A stretch of DNA of 64,000 bases from Thermogemmata fonticola (GTDB taxonomy: Bacteria; Planctomycetota; Planctomycetia; Gemmatales; Gemmataceae). Positions 26,923 through 35,658 of the stretch are shown here, piece by piece. The DNA is taken from positions 186,001 to 250,000 of the forward strand of contig NZ_JACEFB010000002.1 in NCBI RefSeq assembly GCF_013694095.1, given 5' to 3'. Made by a program: the position numbers and the translations under genes. The notes below the pieces were generated by a model. That model was given only the letters and a program-made list of their open reading frames with translations. It ran no database searches and was not told where the DNA came from. Position 1 is the first letter of the stretch, and every line of letters begins with the position of its first letter.

Positions 26923-27969
26923 TCACTCCACGGTCCAAACGTCCTCAGCTTTGAACAAGTCTTCCAGCCGGCCTTTCCCTTTACGGGTGATGGCGTCCGC
27001 GATGCGGGCATCCAGCAGTTCTTCGTAAGTGGGTTTGCGGACAGCCCGGAGTACCCCCACAGGTTCCGGGAAGGGGCGGACGGTATCCTGACTGGTGTCA
27101 TGGACAAAGCGGCTAAGCAGGTAAGCCAGCGTCGGGTCCTCCGCCGCTTCATCGTGGACGAGAATATCGTCGAGACCGCAGTCCTTGCCGACTTCTACCA
27201 CCTCTGGTTTGATGCCATTGAGGCGGATTCCCTTGTTGCGGTCCTTGCCAAAGAGCATCGGCTTACCGTGTTCCAGGTACAGCAGGTTATCGGCCTTGAC
27301 GCTTTTATCTGTGGCGTACTCGAACACGCCGTCATTGAAGATTTTGCAGTTCTGATAGATTTCGACGAACGCGCTCCCCTTGTGATGAGCTGCTCGTTGC
27401 AGAATCTGCACCATGTGCTGCACGTCCACGTCGATCGTGCGAGCGACGAAGGTGGCCTCGGCCGCCAGAGCTAGAGACAAAGGACGTACGGGAGTCTCGA
27501 ACGATCCGCCGGGACTGGTTTTGCTCAATGTGCCCAAGCGGCTGGAGGGAGAGTACTGGCCCTTGGTCAAGCCGTAGATTTCGTTGTTGAAAAGCAGGAT
27601 TTTGATGTCCACATTGCGGCGCAGAGCGTGGATCAGGTGGTTGCCCCCGATCGATAAGCCATCGCCATCGCCGGTGACCACCCAGACCAGCAGGTCGGGA
27701 TTAGCTAGACGCAGTCCCGTGGCGATGGTAGGCGCCCGACCGTGAATCGTGTGGAAGCCGTAGGTATTCATGTAATAGGGGAAGCGGCTGGAGCAGCCGA
27801 TCCCGGAGACGAAGACGATTTTTTCCCGCGGAATGCCGAGGGAGGCCAACGCCTTCTTCATTTGTGCCAGGATCGAGTAATCGCCGCAGCCGGGACACCA
27901 ACGGACCTCCTGGTCCGTCTTGAAGTCGTCCGGCTTGAGTGTGGGCAGTGGGGCAGTTGTGATGGCCAT
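26923..27969 (-). CDS. korB: 2-oxoacid:ferredoxin oxidoreductase, beta subunit
   Basis: A 348-residue subunit that binds thiamine diphosphate in the enzyme that oxidises a 2-oxoacid (probably 2-oxoglutarate) to acyl-CoA and reduces ferredoxin. Motifs: WCPGCGDYSILAQMKKAL (residues about 24-41), GCSSRFPYYMNTYGFHTIHG (about 56-75) and the TPP/metal site TGDGDGLSIGGNH near 100. NEIYGLTKGQYSPSS is the conserved YGLTxGQ segment. It lies 232 bases downstream of the alpha subunit with no convincing gene between. The length is normal for KorB. Confidence 0.93.
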   Translation of the reverse strand: MAITTAPLPTLKPDDFKTDQEVRWCPGCGDYSILAQMKKALASLGIPREKIVFVSGIGCSSRFPYYMNTYGFHTIHGRAPTIATGLRLANPDLLVWVVTGDGDGLSIGGNHLIHALRRNVDIKILLFNNEIYGLTKGQYSPSSRLGTLSKTSPGGSFETPVRPLSLALAAEATFVARTIDVDVQHMVQILQRAAHHKGSAFVEIYQNCKIFNDGVFEYATDKSVKADNLLYLEHGKPMLFGKDRNKGIRLNGIKPEVVEVGKDCGLDDILVHDEAAEDPTLAYLLSRFVHDTSQDTVRPFPEPVGVLRAVRKPTYEELLDARIADAITRKGKGRLEDLFKAEDVWTVE

Positions 27970-28201
27970 AGTTTAGGGTCCTGTAGAGCGTCCATAATGG
28001 TAAAGGATGGAAGTCCTCACTTCAGATTTTACGGTATGCACTTCGGATTCTGCAGTCTTCGTGCGGGCATCCAGTATGGACACCGTTGTGTCGGAAGCCG
28101 CAGGCTGAGCTTGCCGGGCGTCCTGAGGGCGGATAGCTTTCCAAGATTGCTGTAAATTGTGCGTGAACATGGCCACATTCGGGGCTGTCGGGAGAGCACT
28201 G

Positions 28202-30178
28202 TCAGGAGGTTTTTTGGCTTAGGGCCTTTTCGACCGCGGCTTCCAGCTCGGAGACTAGGAACGGTTTGCCTTGGACTTTGCTGACGGAGATGGCGGGAAC
28301 CAGGTACTTGGCCCGCAAGAGCCAGCAGAGCTGGCCCGTGTTGAGTTCGGGAACAAGGATAGTTTTGTAGCGTTTGAGGACAGCTTCCGTGTTTTTCGGC
28401 ATGGGGTTGAGGTAGCGGAAGTGGGTCTGAGCGACCTTGATTCCGCGGCGGCGGAGGCGTTCGACGGCTGTGGTGATGGCCCCGTAGGTTCCTCCCCAAC
28501 CAGCTAAAAGGATATCGGCGTCGGTATCCCCTGTGACTTCCAGTTCGGGGATGAAGTCGGCAATGTTCTCGATTTTCTGGCGGCGGACGCGGGTCATGTG
28601 TTCGTGATTGAGAGGGTCGTAGCTGATGTTGCCTGTGATGTCCTGTTTTTCCAAGCCGCCGATGCGATGTTCTAAGCCGGGGGTGCCTGGAATGGCCCAA
28701 GGCCGCACGAGCCGGGCATCGCGCTTGTAGGGAAGGAATTTGCCAGCGCCGCCCCCTTCGCCGTCCATACTCGTCTCATGGGCCGGACCGTTCCACCCCT
28801 GGCTGTTGGGCTGGGTGGCGAAGGTGATGGACAGCCGCGGCAAGTTCTGAATGTCCGGAATGCGCCACGGTTCCGCACCGTTGGCCAAGTAGCCATCTGA
28901 GAGGAAGAAGACCGGGCACATGAACTGCGTGGCCAAGCGGACTGCTTCGAGGATCATGTCGAAGCAATCGGCTGGGGAACGAGGAGCGACGACAGCCACG
29001 GGGCTATCCCCATTGCGGCCGAAAAGGGCCTGGAGCAGGTCAGCCTGTTCGGTCTTGGTTGGCAGTCCGGTGCTGGGTCCGCCACGCTGCACGTCGATGA
29101 CCACTAAAGGCAGCTCGGTCATGACGGCCAGGTTGATCGCCTCGCTTTTCAGGCAGACACCAGGGCCGCTGGTTCCGGTCACCCCAATGGCACCGCCGTA
29201 ACTGGCCCCGATGGCCACTCCCACAGCGGCGATCTCATCCTCGGCTTGGAAGGTTTTCACACCGTAGCGCCGCATTTCGGCCAGCCCTTCCAGAATCGGA
29301 CTCGCCGGGGTGATCGGGTAACTGCCATATACAAGGGTGCGGCCGCTGAGCAGGGCAGCCGCAGTCAGGCCGAGCACCGTCGCCTCATTGCCGGTGATTT
29401 TGCGGTAGGTACCTGGAGCTAGTCGCGCGCGCTCCACGCGGTATTGGACGTGGGACAGTTCTAGGGTTTCCCCGTAGTTGTAACCGGCCTTGAGAGCCGC
29501 GGTGTTGGCTTGCAAGTATTGCGGATTTTTGGCGAACTTTTCTTGAATCCATTTAAGGGTCGGTTCCGTTGGCCGCTCATAGAGCCAGTAAACCAGACCC
29601 AAGGCGAAGAAGTTCTTGCAGCGGTCCGCTTCCTTGGGGCTAAGTTTGCATTGGGCAACTGCCTCGCGGGTAAGTTTGGCGATGGGAACCCGAATGACGC
29701 GGTAATTGTTCAGACTGCCGTCCTCAAGGGGGTTGCGTTCATAACGGGCTTTTTCCAGATCGGTAGGTGTAAAGTTATCGGTGTTCACGATCAGAATGCC
29801 GCCCGGTCTCAGGTCCTTGATGTTAGTTTTGAGGGCAGCCGGATTCATCACTACCAGGGCGTCGAGTTCGTCGCCAGGGGTGTGGATGTCGTTGCTGCTG
29901 AAGTGGATTTGGAAGCCGGAGACCCCAGCCAGTGTACCCGCCGGAGCACGGATTTCCGCGGGATAATCGGGGAAGGTGGCAATGTCGTTGCCGACGATGG
30001 CCGAGGTGTTGGTGAACTGGGTTCCGGCTAATTGCATGCCATCCCCGGAATCTCCTGCAAAGCGAATAGTCGCTTCGCGCAGAATCTGGATAGGGCGGCG
30101 AGTTTGCTCGGGAACGTGAGAATGTTGGGAGTGTTCCATAGGAGGAGAAGTTGTAGCGGAGCCGTTTTCTAGGGTCAT
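28202..30178 (-). CDS. korA: 2-oxoacid:acceptor oxidoreductase, fused alpha/gamma subunit
   Basis: A 658-residue subunit. The N-terminal part (about 35-225) is the gamma-type domain, with [17 protein letters not shown] and [18 protein letters not shown]. The remainder is the pyrimidine-binding alpha region, with [18 protein letters not shown] and [20 protein letters not shown], typical of KorA. With the beta subunit it forms the ferredoxin-linked enzyme used in an oxygen-sensitive branch of the TCA cycle. No ferredoxin-like delta subunit lies next to it, as is normal for the two-subunit type. The ATG start follows AGGGACC. Confidence 0.93.
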   Translation of the reverse strand: MTLENGSATTSPPMEHSQHSHVPEQTRRPIQILREATIRFAGDSGDGMQLAGTQFTNTSAIVGNDIATFPDYPAEIRAPAGTLAGVSGFQIHFSSNDIHTPGDELDALVVMNPAALKTNIKDLRPGGILIVNTDNFTPTDLEKARYERNPLEDGSLNNYRVIRVPIAKLTREAVAQCKLSPKEADRCKNFFALGLVYWLYERPTEPTLKWIQEKFAKNPQYLQANTAALKAGYNYGETLELSHVQYRVERARLAPGTYRKITGNEATVLGLTAAALLSGRTLVYGSYPITPASPILEGLAEMRRYGVKTFQAEDEIAAVGVAIGASYGGAIGVTGTSGPGVCLKSEAINLAVMTELPLVVIDVQRGGPSTGLPTKTEQADLLQALFGRNGDSPVAVVAPRSPADCFDMILEAVRLATQFMCPVFFLSDGYLANGAEPWRIPDIQNLPRLSITFATQPNSQGWNGPAHETSMDGEGGGAGKFLPYKRDARLVRPWAIPGTPGLEHRIGGLEKQDITGNISYDPLNHEHMTRVRRQKIENIADFIPELEVTGDTDADILLAGWGGTYGAITTAVERLRRRGIKVAQTHFRYLNPMPKNTEAVLKRYKTILVPELNTGQLCWLLRAKYLVPAISVSKVQGKPFLVSELEAAVEKALSQKTS

Positions 30179-30393
30179 GAGATCAGGTCCCTGTGAAATA
30201 ATGGGTGGTCATAGTTATTAGGGCTGCACCGTAGGGGGGGAGAGTTCATCCAAGGGCATCCCTCATCAGGTATCATACGTTCTCTTCATCGGCTGGCAGC
30301 CAGGGGGTGTTCAATCCATGAACAAGCAGGGCAGGCCATCCTTGCGCCAAGCCGCTGGGGATGAGGGGCAGGGAAGGAGGACAGACGGGCAGC

Positions 30394-30912
30394 CTAGGCA
30401 CCTTCGGGAGCTTCGGGAAACTGCCGGGGATCAGGCGGCTGATTGAAAACCACCGCCGGAAAATGCTCCACGATGTAGTGGACCACTTGTCGGGCGGAAA
30501 TGACCCCGACTGGCCGTCCGTTGCTGTCCACCACCGGCAGGTGCCGGTAGCCGCCCTCTTGCATGCGGCGAATAGCCACACGTAGAGGCTCTTGCAATTC
30601 CGCCGTTGCGGGAGACGGTGTCATCACCTCCCGCAGGGGAATATCGAGAGAGCGACCCGGAGCTAACACCCGGGTGAGCAGGTCACGCTCGGTGAACAAA
30701 CCGACCAGCCGTCCGCCGCTGGTGACCAACAGGCAGCCACTGCGGCCTGCTCGCATGGTCTCCACCGCTGCCCGCACCAACGCGTCCGCATCCAGGGTCA
30801 GAGCCGGAGCGGGAGCGAGCCGGGCGACACTGTCCACCCGTAGGTTTTTGGACAACTCCCGCGCTACGGGGTCCGGCGATCGGCTAGCCTGTGCTGACAT
30901 CGGCTGGTCCAT
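30394..30912 (-). CDS. CBS-pair protein
   Basis: A 172-residue protein made of two CBS motifs: RAGRSGCLLVTSGGRLVGLF (first) and QEGGYRHLPVVDSNGRPVGV (second). It lacks the zinc ribbon of its relative on the far side of korAB. ATG 30912 has GAGGG close upstream; a second ATG four codons later is possible. It lies between hemW (44 bases upstream) and korA (215 bases downstream) on the same strand. Nucleotide binding is likely; the regulated partner is unproven. Confidence 0.85.
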   Translation of the reverse strand: MDQPMSAQASRSPDPVARELSKNLRVDSVARLAPAPALTLDADALVRAAVETMRAGRSGCLLVTSGGRLVGLFTERDLLTRVLAPGRSLDIPLREVMTPSPATAELQEPLRVAIRRMQEGGYRHLPVVDSNGRPVGVISARQVVHYIVEHFPAVVFNQPPDPRQFPEAPEGA

Positions 30913-30925
30913 TATCCCTCATCCC

Positions 30926-30941
30926 ACACCCAGACGGGTGT
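30926..30941 (-). terminator. Short hairpin between hemW and CBS gene
   Basis: ACACCC and GGGTGT form a 6-bp stem with a 4-base loop in the 44-base gap. No T-run follows on the minus strand, so it is as likely a processing or attenuating element as a terminator. Confidence 0.25.
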
Positions 30942-30956
30942 CAGGATGGCTTATTC

Positions 30957-32222
30957 CTATTGTGGAACATTTTCCACAACGGGCAAGTTGTAGCGGCGGC
31001 TTGGTTCGATGGAACCGCACGGTGAGGCGGCGGCCCATAACTGCGCAATCACGGCATCGGCCACAAACAACCCCCTCCGCGTCAGGCGCAGAGCCGCCCC
31101 CTCTTCTTCCAGCAACCCTTCTTCCTGCAACTGCCGGATGGCTCCGCCGGCTAGCTCGTCCACGGCTACCCCCGTTTGCTCGTGGAACGCTCGGCGATCG
31201 ATACCTCGGCGCCGCCGCAATTGTACCGCCAACGTCTCGCAGGCGCGCTCCCAAGGAGACAACTTCTCCCGATAAACCGTCACGGACTGACCCCGCATGA
31301 GGCGTTGGATGTACTGCCGGGTGTCCCGGACGTTCCCCTCGCGGCAGCCCCGAACATACCGGACCGCACCCGCGCCAAAGCCGTAATAGGCTTCGTTGGC
31401 CCAATAGGTCTCATTGTGCCGGCACCGATAGCCCGGACGGGCAAAGTTCGAGATTTCGTAATGCTCAAATCCCGCTGACGTCAAACGGTCGATGGCGAAG
31501 GCATACATCTCGCATTCGACCTCTTCGGGCACCGCTTGGACCTGACCGCGTTGCCAGCGTTTCCAAAGCGGTGTTCCCTTCTCGTATGTCAAACTATAGG
31601 TGGAGAGATGTTCCGGACGCAGGGCCAAGGCGCATTCCACATCAGCGGCCCAATCGGCCAAAGTTGTGCCGGGTATGGCAAAGATCAGGTCCAGGGAGAC
31701 GACGAATCCGGCGTCTCTGGCCCAAGCTACGACCTCTTCTGCTTGCGTGCTGGTGTGCCGCCGTTCCAAGGCTTGCAACGACTCGGAACGGAATGACTGA
31801 ACGCCGACACTCAGGCGCGTGACTCCATACGCCCGCAACAGGGCCAGCTTGTCGGGATCGAGACTTTCCGGCGTGGCTTCCACCGAAAACTCGATTGCCG
31901 CTGGGGAGGCATCCGCTGTTGCACCCGGTGCTTCAGGGTCAAAGGCCAAGGGCAGCCAATGCTTCAGAAGCGACAGCAACTCCTCCAGTAGAGGCAGGGG
32001 CAGATAAGTGGGAGTGCCTCCGCCGAGAAAGAGGGTTTGGACGGGTCGCGGGTACTCTAATTGCCGCAGTTCACAAGCTAGGGCTTGCAGGTAATCCCGC
32101 ATGAGATGATCTGCACCGGCGATCACGGCAAAATCACAATAGCCGCAGTGATGGGCACAAAAGGGAATGTGTACATAGGCTGCACGTGGCTCTTCCCAAG
32201 CGGCTTCCCTCATTCCGGACAT
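30957..32222 (-). CDS. hemW: HemW-like radical SAM protein
   Basis: A 421-residue radical SAM protein. YVHIPFCAHHCGYCDFAVIA near residues 15-34 contains the CxxxCxxC iron-sulfur motif, followed by FLGGGTPTYLP and SVEATPESLDPDKLALL. The C-terminal HemN_C region has RLMRGQSVTVYREKLSPWER. HemW binds heme and is thought to act as a heme chaperone rather than coproporphyrinogen oxidase. ATG 32222 with AAGGATC upstream at good spacing is preferred over GTG two codons earlier. It heads the minus-strand block with CBS-korA-korB. Confidence 0.85.
   Translation of the reverse strand: MSGMREAAWEEPRAAYVHIPFCAHHCGYCDFAVIAGADHLMRDYLQALACELRQLEYPRPVQTLFLGGGTPTYLPLPLLEELLSLLKHWLPLAFDPEAPGATADASPAAIEFSVEATPESLDPDKLALLRAYGVTRLSVGVQSFRSESLQALERRHTSTQAEEVVAWARDAGFVVSLDLIFAIPGTTLADWAADVECALALRPEHLSTYSLTYEKGTPLWKRWQRGQVQAVPEEVECEMYAFAIDRLTSAGFEHYEISNFARPGYRCRHNETYWANEAYYGFGAGAVRYVRGCREGNVRDTRQYIQRLMRGQSVTVYREKLSPWERACETLAVQLRRRRGIDRRAFHEQTGVAVDELAGGAIRQLQEEGLLEEEGAALRLTRRGLFVADAVIAQLWAAASPCGSIEPSRRYNLPVVENVPQ
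30960..30979 (-). other. Perfect palindromic hairpin in the end of hemW
   Basis: TTGTGGAA, a 4-base loop and TTCCACAA form an 8-bp perfect stem that overlaps the last codons of hemW. With the second hairpin just downstream it could stall or end transcription, but no T-tract follows. Confidence 0.4.
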
Positions 32223-32370
32223 TGCCACGGATCCTTTTCCAGTTCTGGCTAGAGAATCTCCGTTACCTCTTTCCGCTTGACGCCGAACCCATCTGTACCC
32301 GCTGACTGGAGCAGCTCCCTGTGGTTCCCCCAGCTTCAGGGGGTCATTCCATCTTACGGCATCCGGTCTG

Positions 32371-32410
32371 ATTGTTAGGAGTTTACCGCTATTGTTAGGA
32401 GTTTACCGCT
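32371..32410. repeat. Two exact copies of a 20-bp unit
   Basis: ATTGTTAGGAGTTTACCGCT occurs twice head to tail with no mismatch. It lies about 150 bases upstream of hemW on its 5' side. Confidence 0.95.
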
Positions 32411-32752
32411 TTTGGTTCGCTGAGATTGTATCCTGATGTACCTCAGTTTTGATCCTTGCGGTTCTGATCTCACACCGGAGAGGCCATACTTCCCGGAAGC
32501 AAAACCTGTGGTAATTTTTTCTCACCTCTGGTCAGAAGCGGTGCAGAAAGGGGAAAGAGGCTTGCGGCTTGGGGGTTGCGCCGCGGCGGGATGTGAGCGT
32601 GGAAGGACAGAGTCTGGACGTCAGAAATGCCGGAAAAACCCGGAGCAGCGGGGAATCAAGGGGGAAAGTGGCCGGTTATTCGGCTGTGGAGATGGCGCGA
32701 TGTTTGAGGATTGGCACGGTGGATGCATAGGTAGAAAAATGTCCGTTCACAC

Positions 32753-32781
32753 GGGCCGGCGGCGTCGCGGAGGACCGGCCC
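32753..32781. other. GC-rich hairpin
   Basis: GGGCCGG (32753-32759) pairs perfectly with CCGGCCC (32775-32781) around a 15-base loop. No T-run follows on either strand. It could belong to an untranslated RNA or be chance. Confidence 0.35.
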
Positions 32782-33201
32782 GGAGGAGAACGGATGCTGA
32801 TCGCAGAAGCAGTTTCTAACCGGCGATCTGGGTACGCCCCCGGATCGTTCCTTCCCCCGACCTATCCCCCTGGCATATTCCCGCAGCCGGCGGTGAACCA
32901 TCCGCCGGCTCGCCTCGCTTTTCTATCTTCCATTCCTCAAACTCGAAATGCGGGACCTGATCGCTGGGGCGAATTTTCATCCTTGCGAGGAGGTTTTCTG
33001 GACCTCAAGAGGCGATGTTGTCTTGCCCAAGGTGTGGGCGACGGTGGAGAATGGGGAGGCATCCATCGGGGCTGCAGAAGTTGGCAAAACCATTGGGAGT
33101 GTCCGCCCAAGAGTCAGGCTAGATAGGTTTGTTTTGGAGCGAGGCACAAAAAGGGTTTGTGTCATTCCCATGAACGACGGACACGGCGCCTGGAGCACGC
33201 T

Positions 33202-33720
33202 ATGCCCTATACACCGATTTTGGCCACGTTGGGTTACGTTTTCTCTCCGGACCGCAAGCAGGTACTGTTGGTGCATCGCAATGCTCGTCCGCAGGACCCC
33301 CACTACGGCAAGTACAACGGTTTAGGGGGGAAACTGCACCGTGGCGAAGATGTGGTCAGCGGCCTGTGCCGGGAAATCCGCGAAGAGGCCGGCATCGAGT
33401 GCGAGGAGGTGGAGCTGGCCGGAACCATATCGTGGCCTGGGTTCGGCAAAGGGGGCGAGGATTGGTTTGGCTTCATCTTCCGGGTCGGGCGTTTTCGGGG
33501 GGAGCCACGGGAACGTAACCCCGAAGGGAGCCTGCATTGGGTTCCGATCTGCGAGGTGCTCCAATTACCTCTCTGGGAGGGGGATCGCTACTTTCTGCCG
33601 CTGGTGTTGAGCTGGGAAAGCCCGGTGTTTCACGGCGTCATGCCCTATCAGGATGGGCGCCCGGTCGGTTGGCATTATTGTCAGGCCAAAGCGGACGGAA
33701 GATTTGCGTTTCCAGCATAA
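33202..33720 (+). CDS. Nudix hydrolase (8-oxo-dGTP diphosphatase-like)
   Basis: A 172-residue protein with a full Nudix box, GGKLHRGEDVVSGLCREIRE then EAGI (about residues 40-63). It resembles the MutT/NUDT1-like group: it begins ILATLGYVFSPDRKQVLLVH and has LGGKLHRGE. Such enzymes hydrolyse oxidised nucleoside triphosphates such as 8-oxo-dGTP. ATG 33202 with GGAG seven bases upstream is chosen over an earlier in-frame start because the family begins at the first beta strand. It is followed by a kinase gene but no shared function is evident. Confidence 0.88.
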   Translation: MPYTPILATLGYVFSPDRKQVLLVHRNARPQDPHYGKYNGLGGKLHRGEDVVSGLCREIREEAGIECEEVELAGTISWPGFGKGGEDWFGFIFRVGRFRGEPRERNPEGSLHWVPICEVLQLPLWEGDRYFLPLVLSWESPVFHGVMPYQDGRPVGWHYCQAKADGRFAFPA

Positions 33721-33799
33721 AACCGGACTGGAGAATGGAGCAAAGTCTCGAGCATGGCGGAGATTCGTGTGCTAAGTTTGGGTAAGTTCGGTTCTTTTG

Positions 33800-34822
33800 A
33801 TGAAGTGTTTATCAGTTCTTTCATTGCAGCGACTACACCGGGAGGTGCCTTTGGCTAGCCTGTTTCCACGTATCCGGTCTTTGACTCCTGGGGCGTTTGT
33901 CCTGACGCCAGGTGCAGAACCAGCACCGGGGTACCGATTGCGGCGGATGCGCGGGCGGGGGGGATTCGCGGAAGTATGGGAAGCAGACGCTCCAAGCGGC
34001 CAAACAGTGGCATTGAAATTCATGCCAAGCATGAATGCCACCAGCACGGCACGGGAACTGCGCTCCCTGCAATCCCTCTTGCCTTTGAAACATCCCCATC
34101 TGCTGCCGGCCTACGATGTGTGGTGCGTGCCGGGATACATTGTCATCGTTATGGAATTGGCGGACGCCACCCTGCTGGATTTGATGCTCCTGTATCACAA
34201 CGAATTGGGTCAGCCGATCGAAACTTCGCTTCTGTGCCGCTATCTTTGGCAGGTTGCCGATGCTTTAGATTTCCTCAACGCCCGCCAGCATAGCCGGGAA
34301 GGACGCAAGGTGGGCTTCCAGCATGGGGATGTCAAGCCGAATAATATCTTGCTGGTGGGGGAAACCGCCAAGCTGAGCGATTACGGTTTGGCCACGCCCA
34401 CGCATGGTCCCGTGACTCCCTGTCCCCGGCAAGGGACCCGCGAGTATGCCGCCCCGGAAATCTTCACCGGGTATTACTCGGAGCGCTCCGATCAGTTCAG
34501 TCTCGCAGTGACCTACTATGTTTTGCGGACCGGTGCCTTTCCTTTTCCGGCTCTGCCCACGGAACTGCCCCGGCAATTCAGCCGGCCGGCCCCCGACCTG
34601 ACCCTCGTAACTCCTGCGGAACAGCCCCCCTTGCAACGGGCCTTGGCTCCAGTTCCCCAGGATCGGTATCCAACTTGCCGGGAATTTATGGCGGATATCC
34701 TCAAGGCCCACCGCTACAAAGTCGTCCGCGATAGCGATGACCACTGGCTTATCATCCGCGATAAGAAGCGCTCCTCGACTGTCACGACGGTTTCGTTGCT
34801 GCGTCGGCCTCCCCATGCCTAA
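33800..34822 (+). CDS. Atypical Ser/Thr protein kinase
   Basis: A 340-residue protein kinase domain with a short N-terminal lead (about 1-45). The Gly loop is MRGRGGFAEVWEA, the catalytic Lys is in VALKFMPS, the catalytic loop reads FQHGDVKPNNILL (HGD in place of HRD) and the DFG position reads LSDYGLA. The activation segment ends in REYAAPEIF. The missing Arg before the catalytic Asp makes this a non-RD kinase, which usually does not need activation-loop phosphorylation. No membrane segment or extra domain is visible. A TTG one codon earlier could also start translation. Confidence 0.85.
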   Translation: MKCLSVLSLQRLHREVPLASLFPRIRSLTPGAFVLTPGAEPAPGYRLRRMRGRGGFAEVWEADAPSGQTVALKFMPSMNATSTARELRSLQSLLPLKHPHLLPAYDVWCVPGYIVIVMELADATLLDLMLLYHNELGQPIETSLLCRYLWQVADALDFLNARQHSREGRKVGFQHGDVKPNNILLVGETAKLSDYGLATPTHGPVTPCPRQGTREYAAPEIFTGYYSERSDQFSLAVTYYVLRTGAFPFPALPTELPRQFSRPAPDLTLVTPAEQPPLQRALAPVPQDRYPTCREFMADILKAHRYKVVRDSDDHWLIIRDKKRSSTVTTVSLLRRPPHA

Positions 34823-34987
34823 ATACCCCACCTTCGGCCAAAGAGGGGCTTCTTGAAAGGCCAACTAAGAATCCCAAACCTATTGCGCGAAATCTAGGTT
34901 AGCGAAGCGGTGACAGCTTACCAATAACTCGAACGGTAGAGAGGGAAAGGAGAATTACAACCTCCCATTCATCAAAAGGAAGGAGCG

Positions 34988-35434
34988 TTACGAACCTGCT
35001 GCTGGGCGGGACGGAAAGGGATGAGCTTGCAGGGGCACTCCCAGCTCCTGGAGCAAGGCTTGGACCTGTGTTGCGATCTGATCACGCACGCGGCGGAATT
35101 CTTCCGGCGGCAGGTCGCGGGGATCAGGAATCTGCCAATCGTAGCGGCGACGGGCACGAACACGGGGGCAGGCGTCACCGCACCCCATGGTTACCGCCAC
35201 ATCGACTTCCTGATCATTGTACAATTCGATACTTTTGGAGTTGTGCTGGGTCAAATCATAACCCAACTCTGCCATCGCAGCGATGGCTTGGGGATTGATC
35301 CGTCCGCTCGGTCGGCTGCCGGCGGAGAGCGCCTCGACGTGTTCCCCGCCATACATTCGGGCAAAAGCTTGGGCCATCTGGCTACGGTTGGAGTTTTCCA
35401 CGCATACGAACAGAATCCGCACTTTTTCCGGCAT
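34988..35434 (-). CDS. arsC: Arsenate reductase ArsC (thioredoxin type)
   Basis: A 148-residue protein of the low-molecular-weight phosphatase fold. The P-loop is VCVENSNRS with Cys11 and Arg17, and a Cys pair follows in GCGDACP (Cys85 and Cys89). This three-Cys arrangement is that of thioredoxin-coupled arsenate reductases, which reduce As(V) to As(III). A late DWQIPDP supplies the general acid Asp. The gene stands alone; no arsenite pump or ArsR regulator is seen in this window. Confidence 0.9.
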   Translation of the reverse strand: MPEKVRILFVCVENSNRSQMAQAFARMYGGEHVEALSAGSRPSGRINPQAIAAMAELGYDLTQHNSKSIELYNDQEVDVAVTMGCGDACPRVRARRRYDWQIPDPRDLPPEEFRRVRDQIATQVQALLQELGVPLQAHPFPSRPAAGS

Positions 35435-35658
35435 GAGGATGACTCCGACTTTAACGGTGCGGGAAACCAGTAACGGCTAGAAGCTCGCTTCCCTGAAGGT
35501 GTATACCCGCTTTACTTCTCAGCGGTACTTGCCCGGTTCACTCCTAATATTACTCGGTGTGCCCCACAAGTTATCTGCATGCTGTGTATCATGGTAACTG
35601 CCGGGAATTGCCTCGGTGTCAGCTTGAGGTAGGCACCTCCGTCAGGGGCAGACACCTC

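Larger units (their letters stand above)
32229..33201. other. Long intergenic region with repeat and hairpin
   Basis: Nearly 1 kb between hemW and the Nudix gene. It contains one tandem repeat and one strong GC hairpin (both listed). The longest plus-strand frame (32436-32819) has a composition unlike protein and no family match, so I do not call it. No tRNA or known RNA was recognised. Confidence 0.45.

Noticed and set aside
27973-28176. Minus-strand frame of 67 codons between korA and korB
   Set aside because: No recognisable domain; Kor subunits are commonly adjacent and the spacer frame looks like chance.
32436-32819. Plus-strand frame of 127 codons in the long gap
   Set aside because: Arg/Gly/Cys-rich with no family signature, and it runs through a strong hairpin; probably chance in GC-rich DNA.
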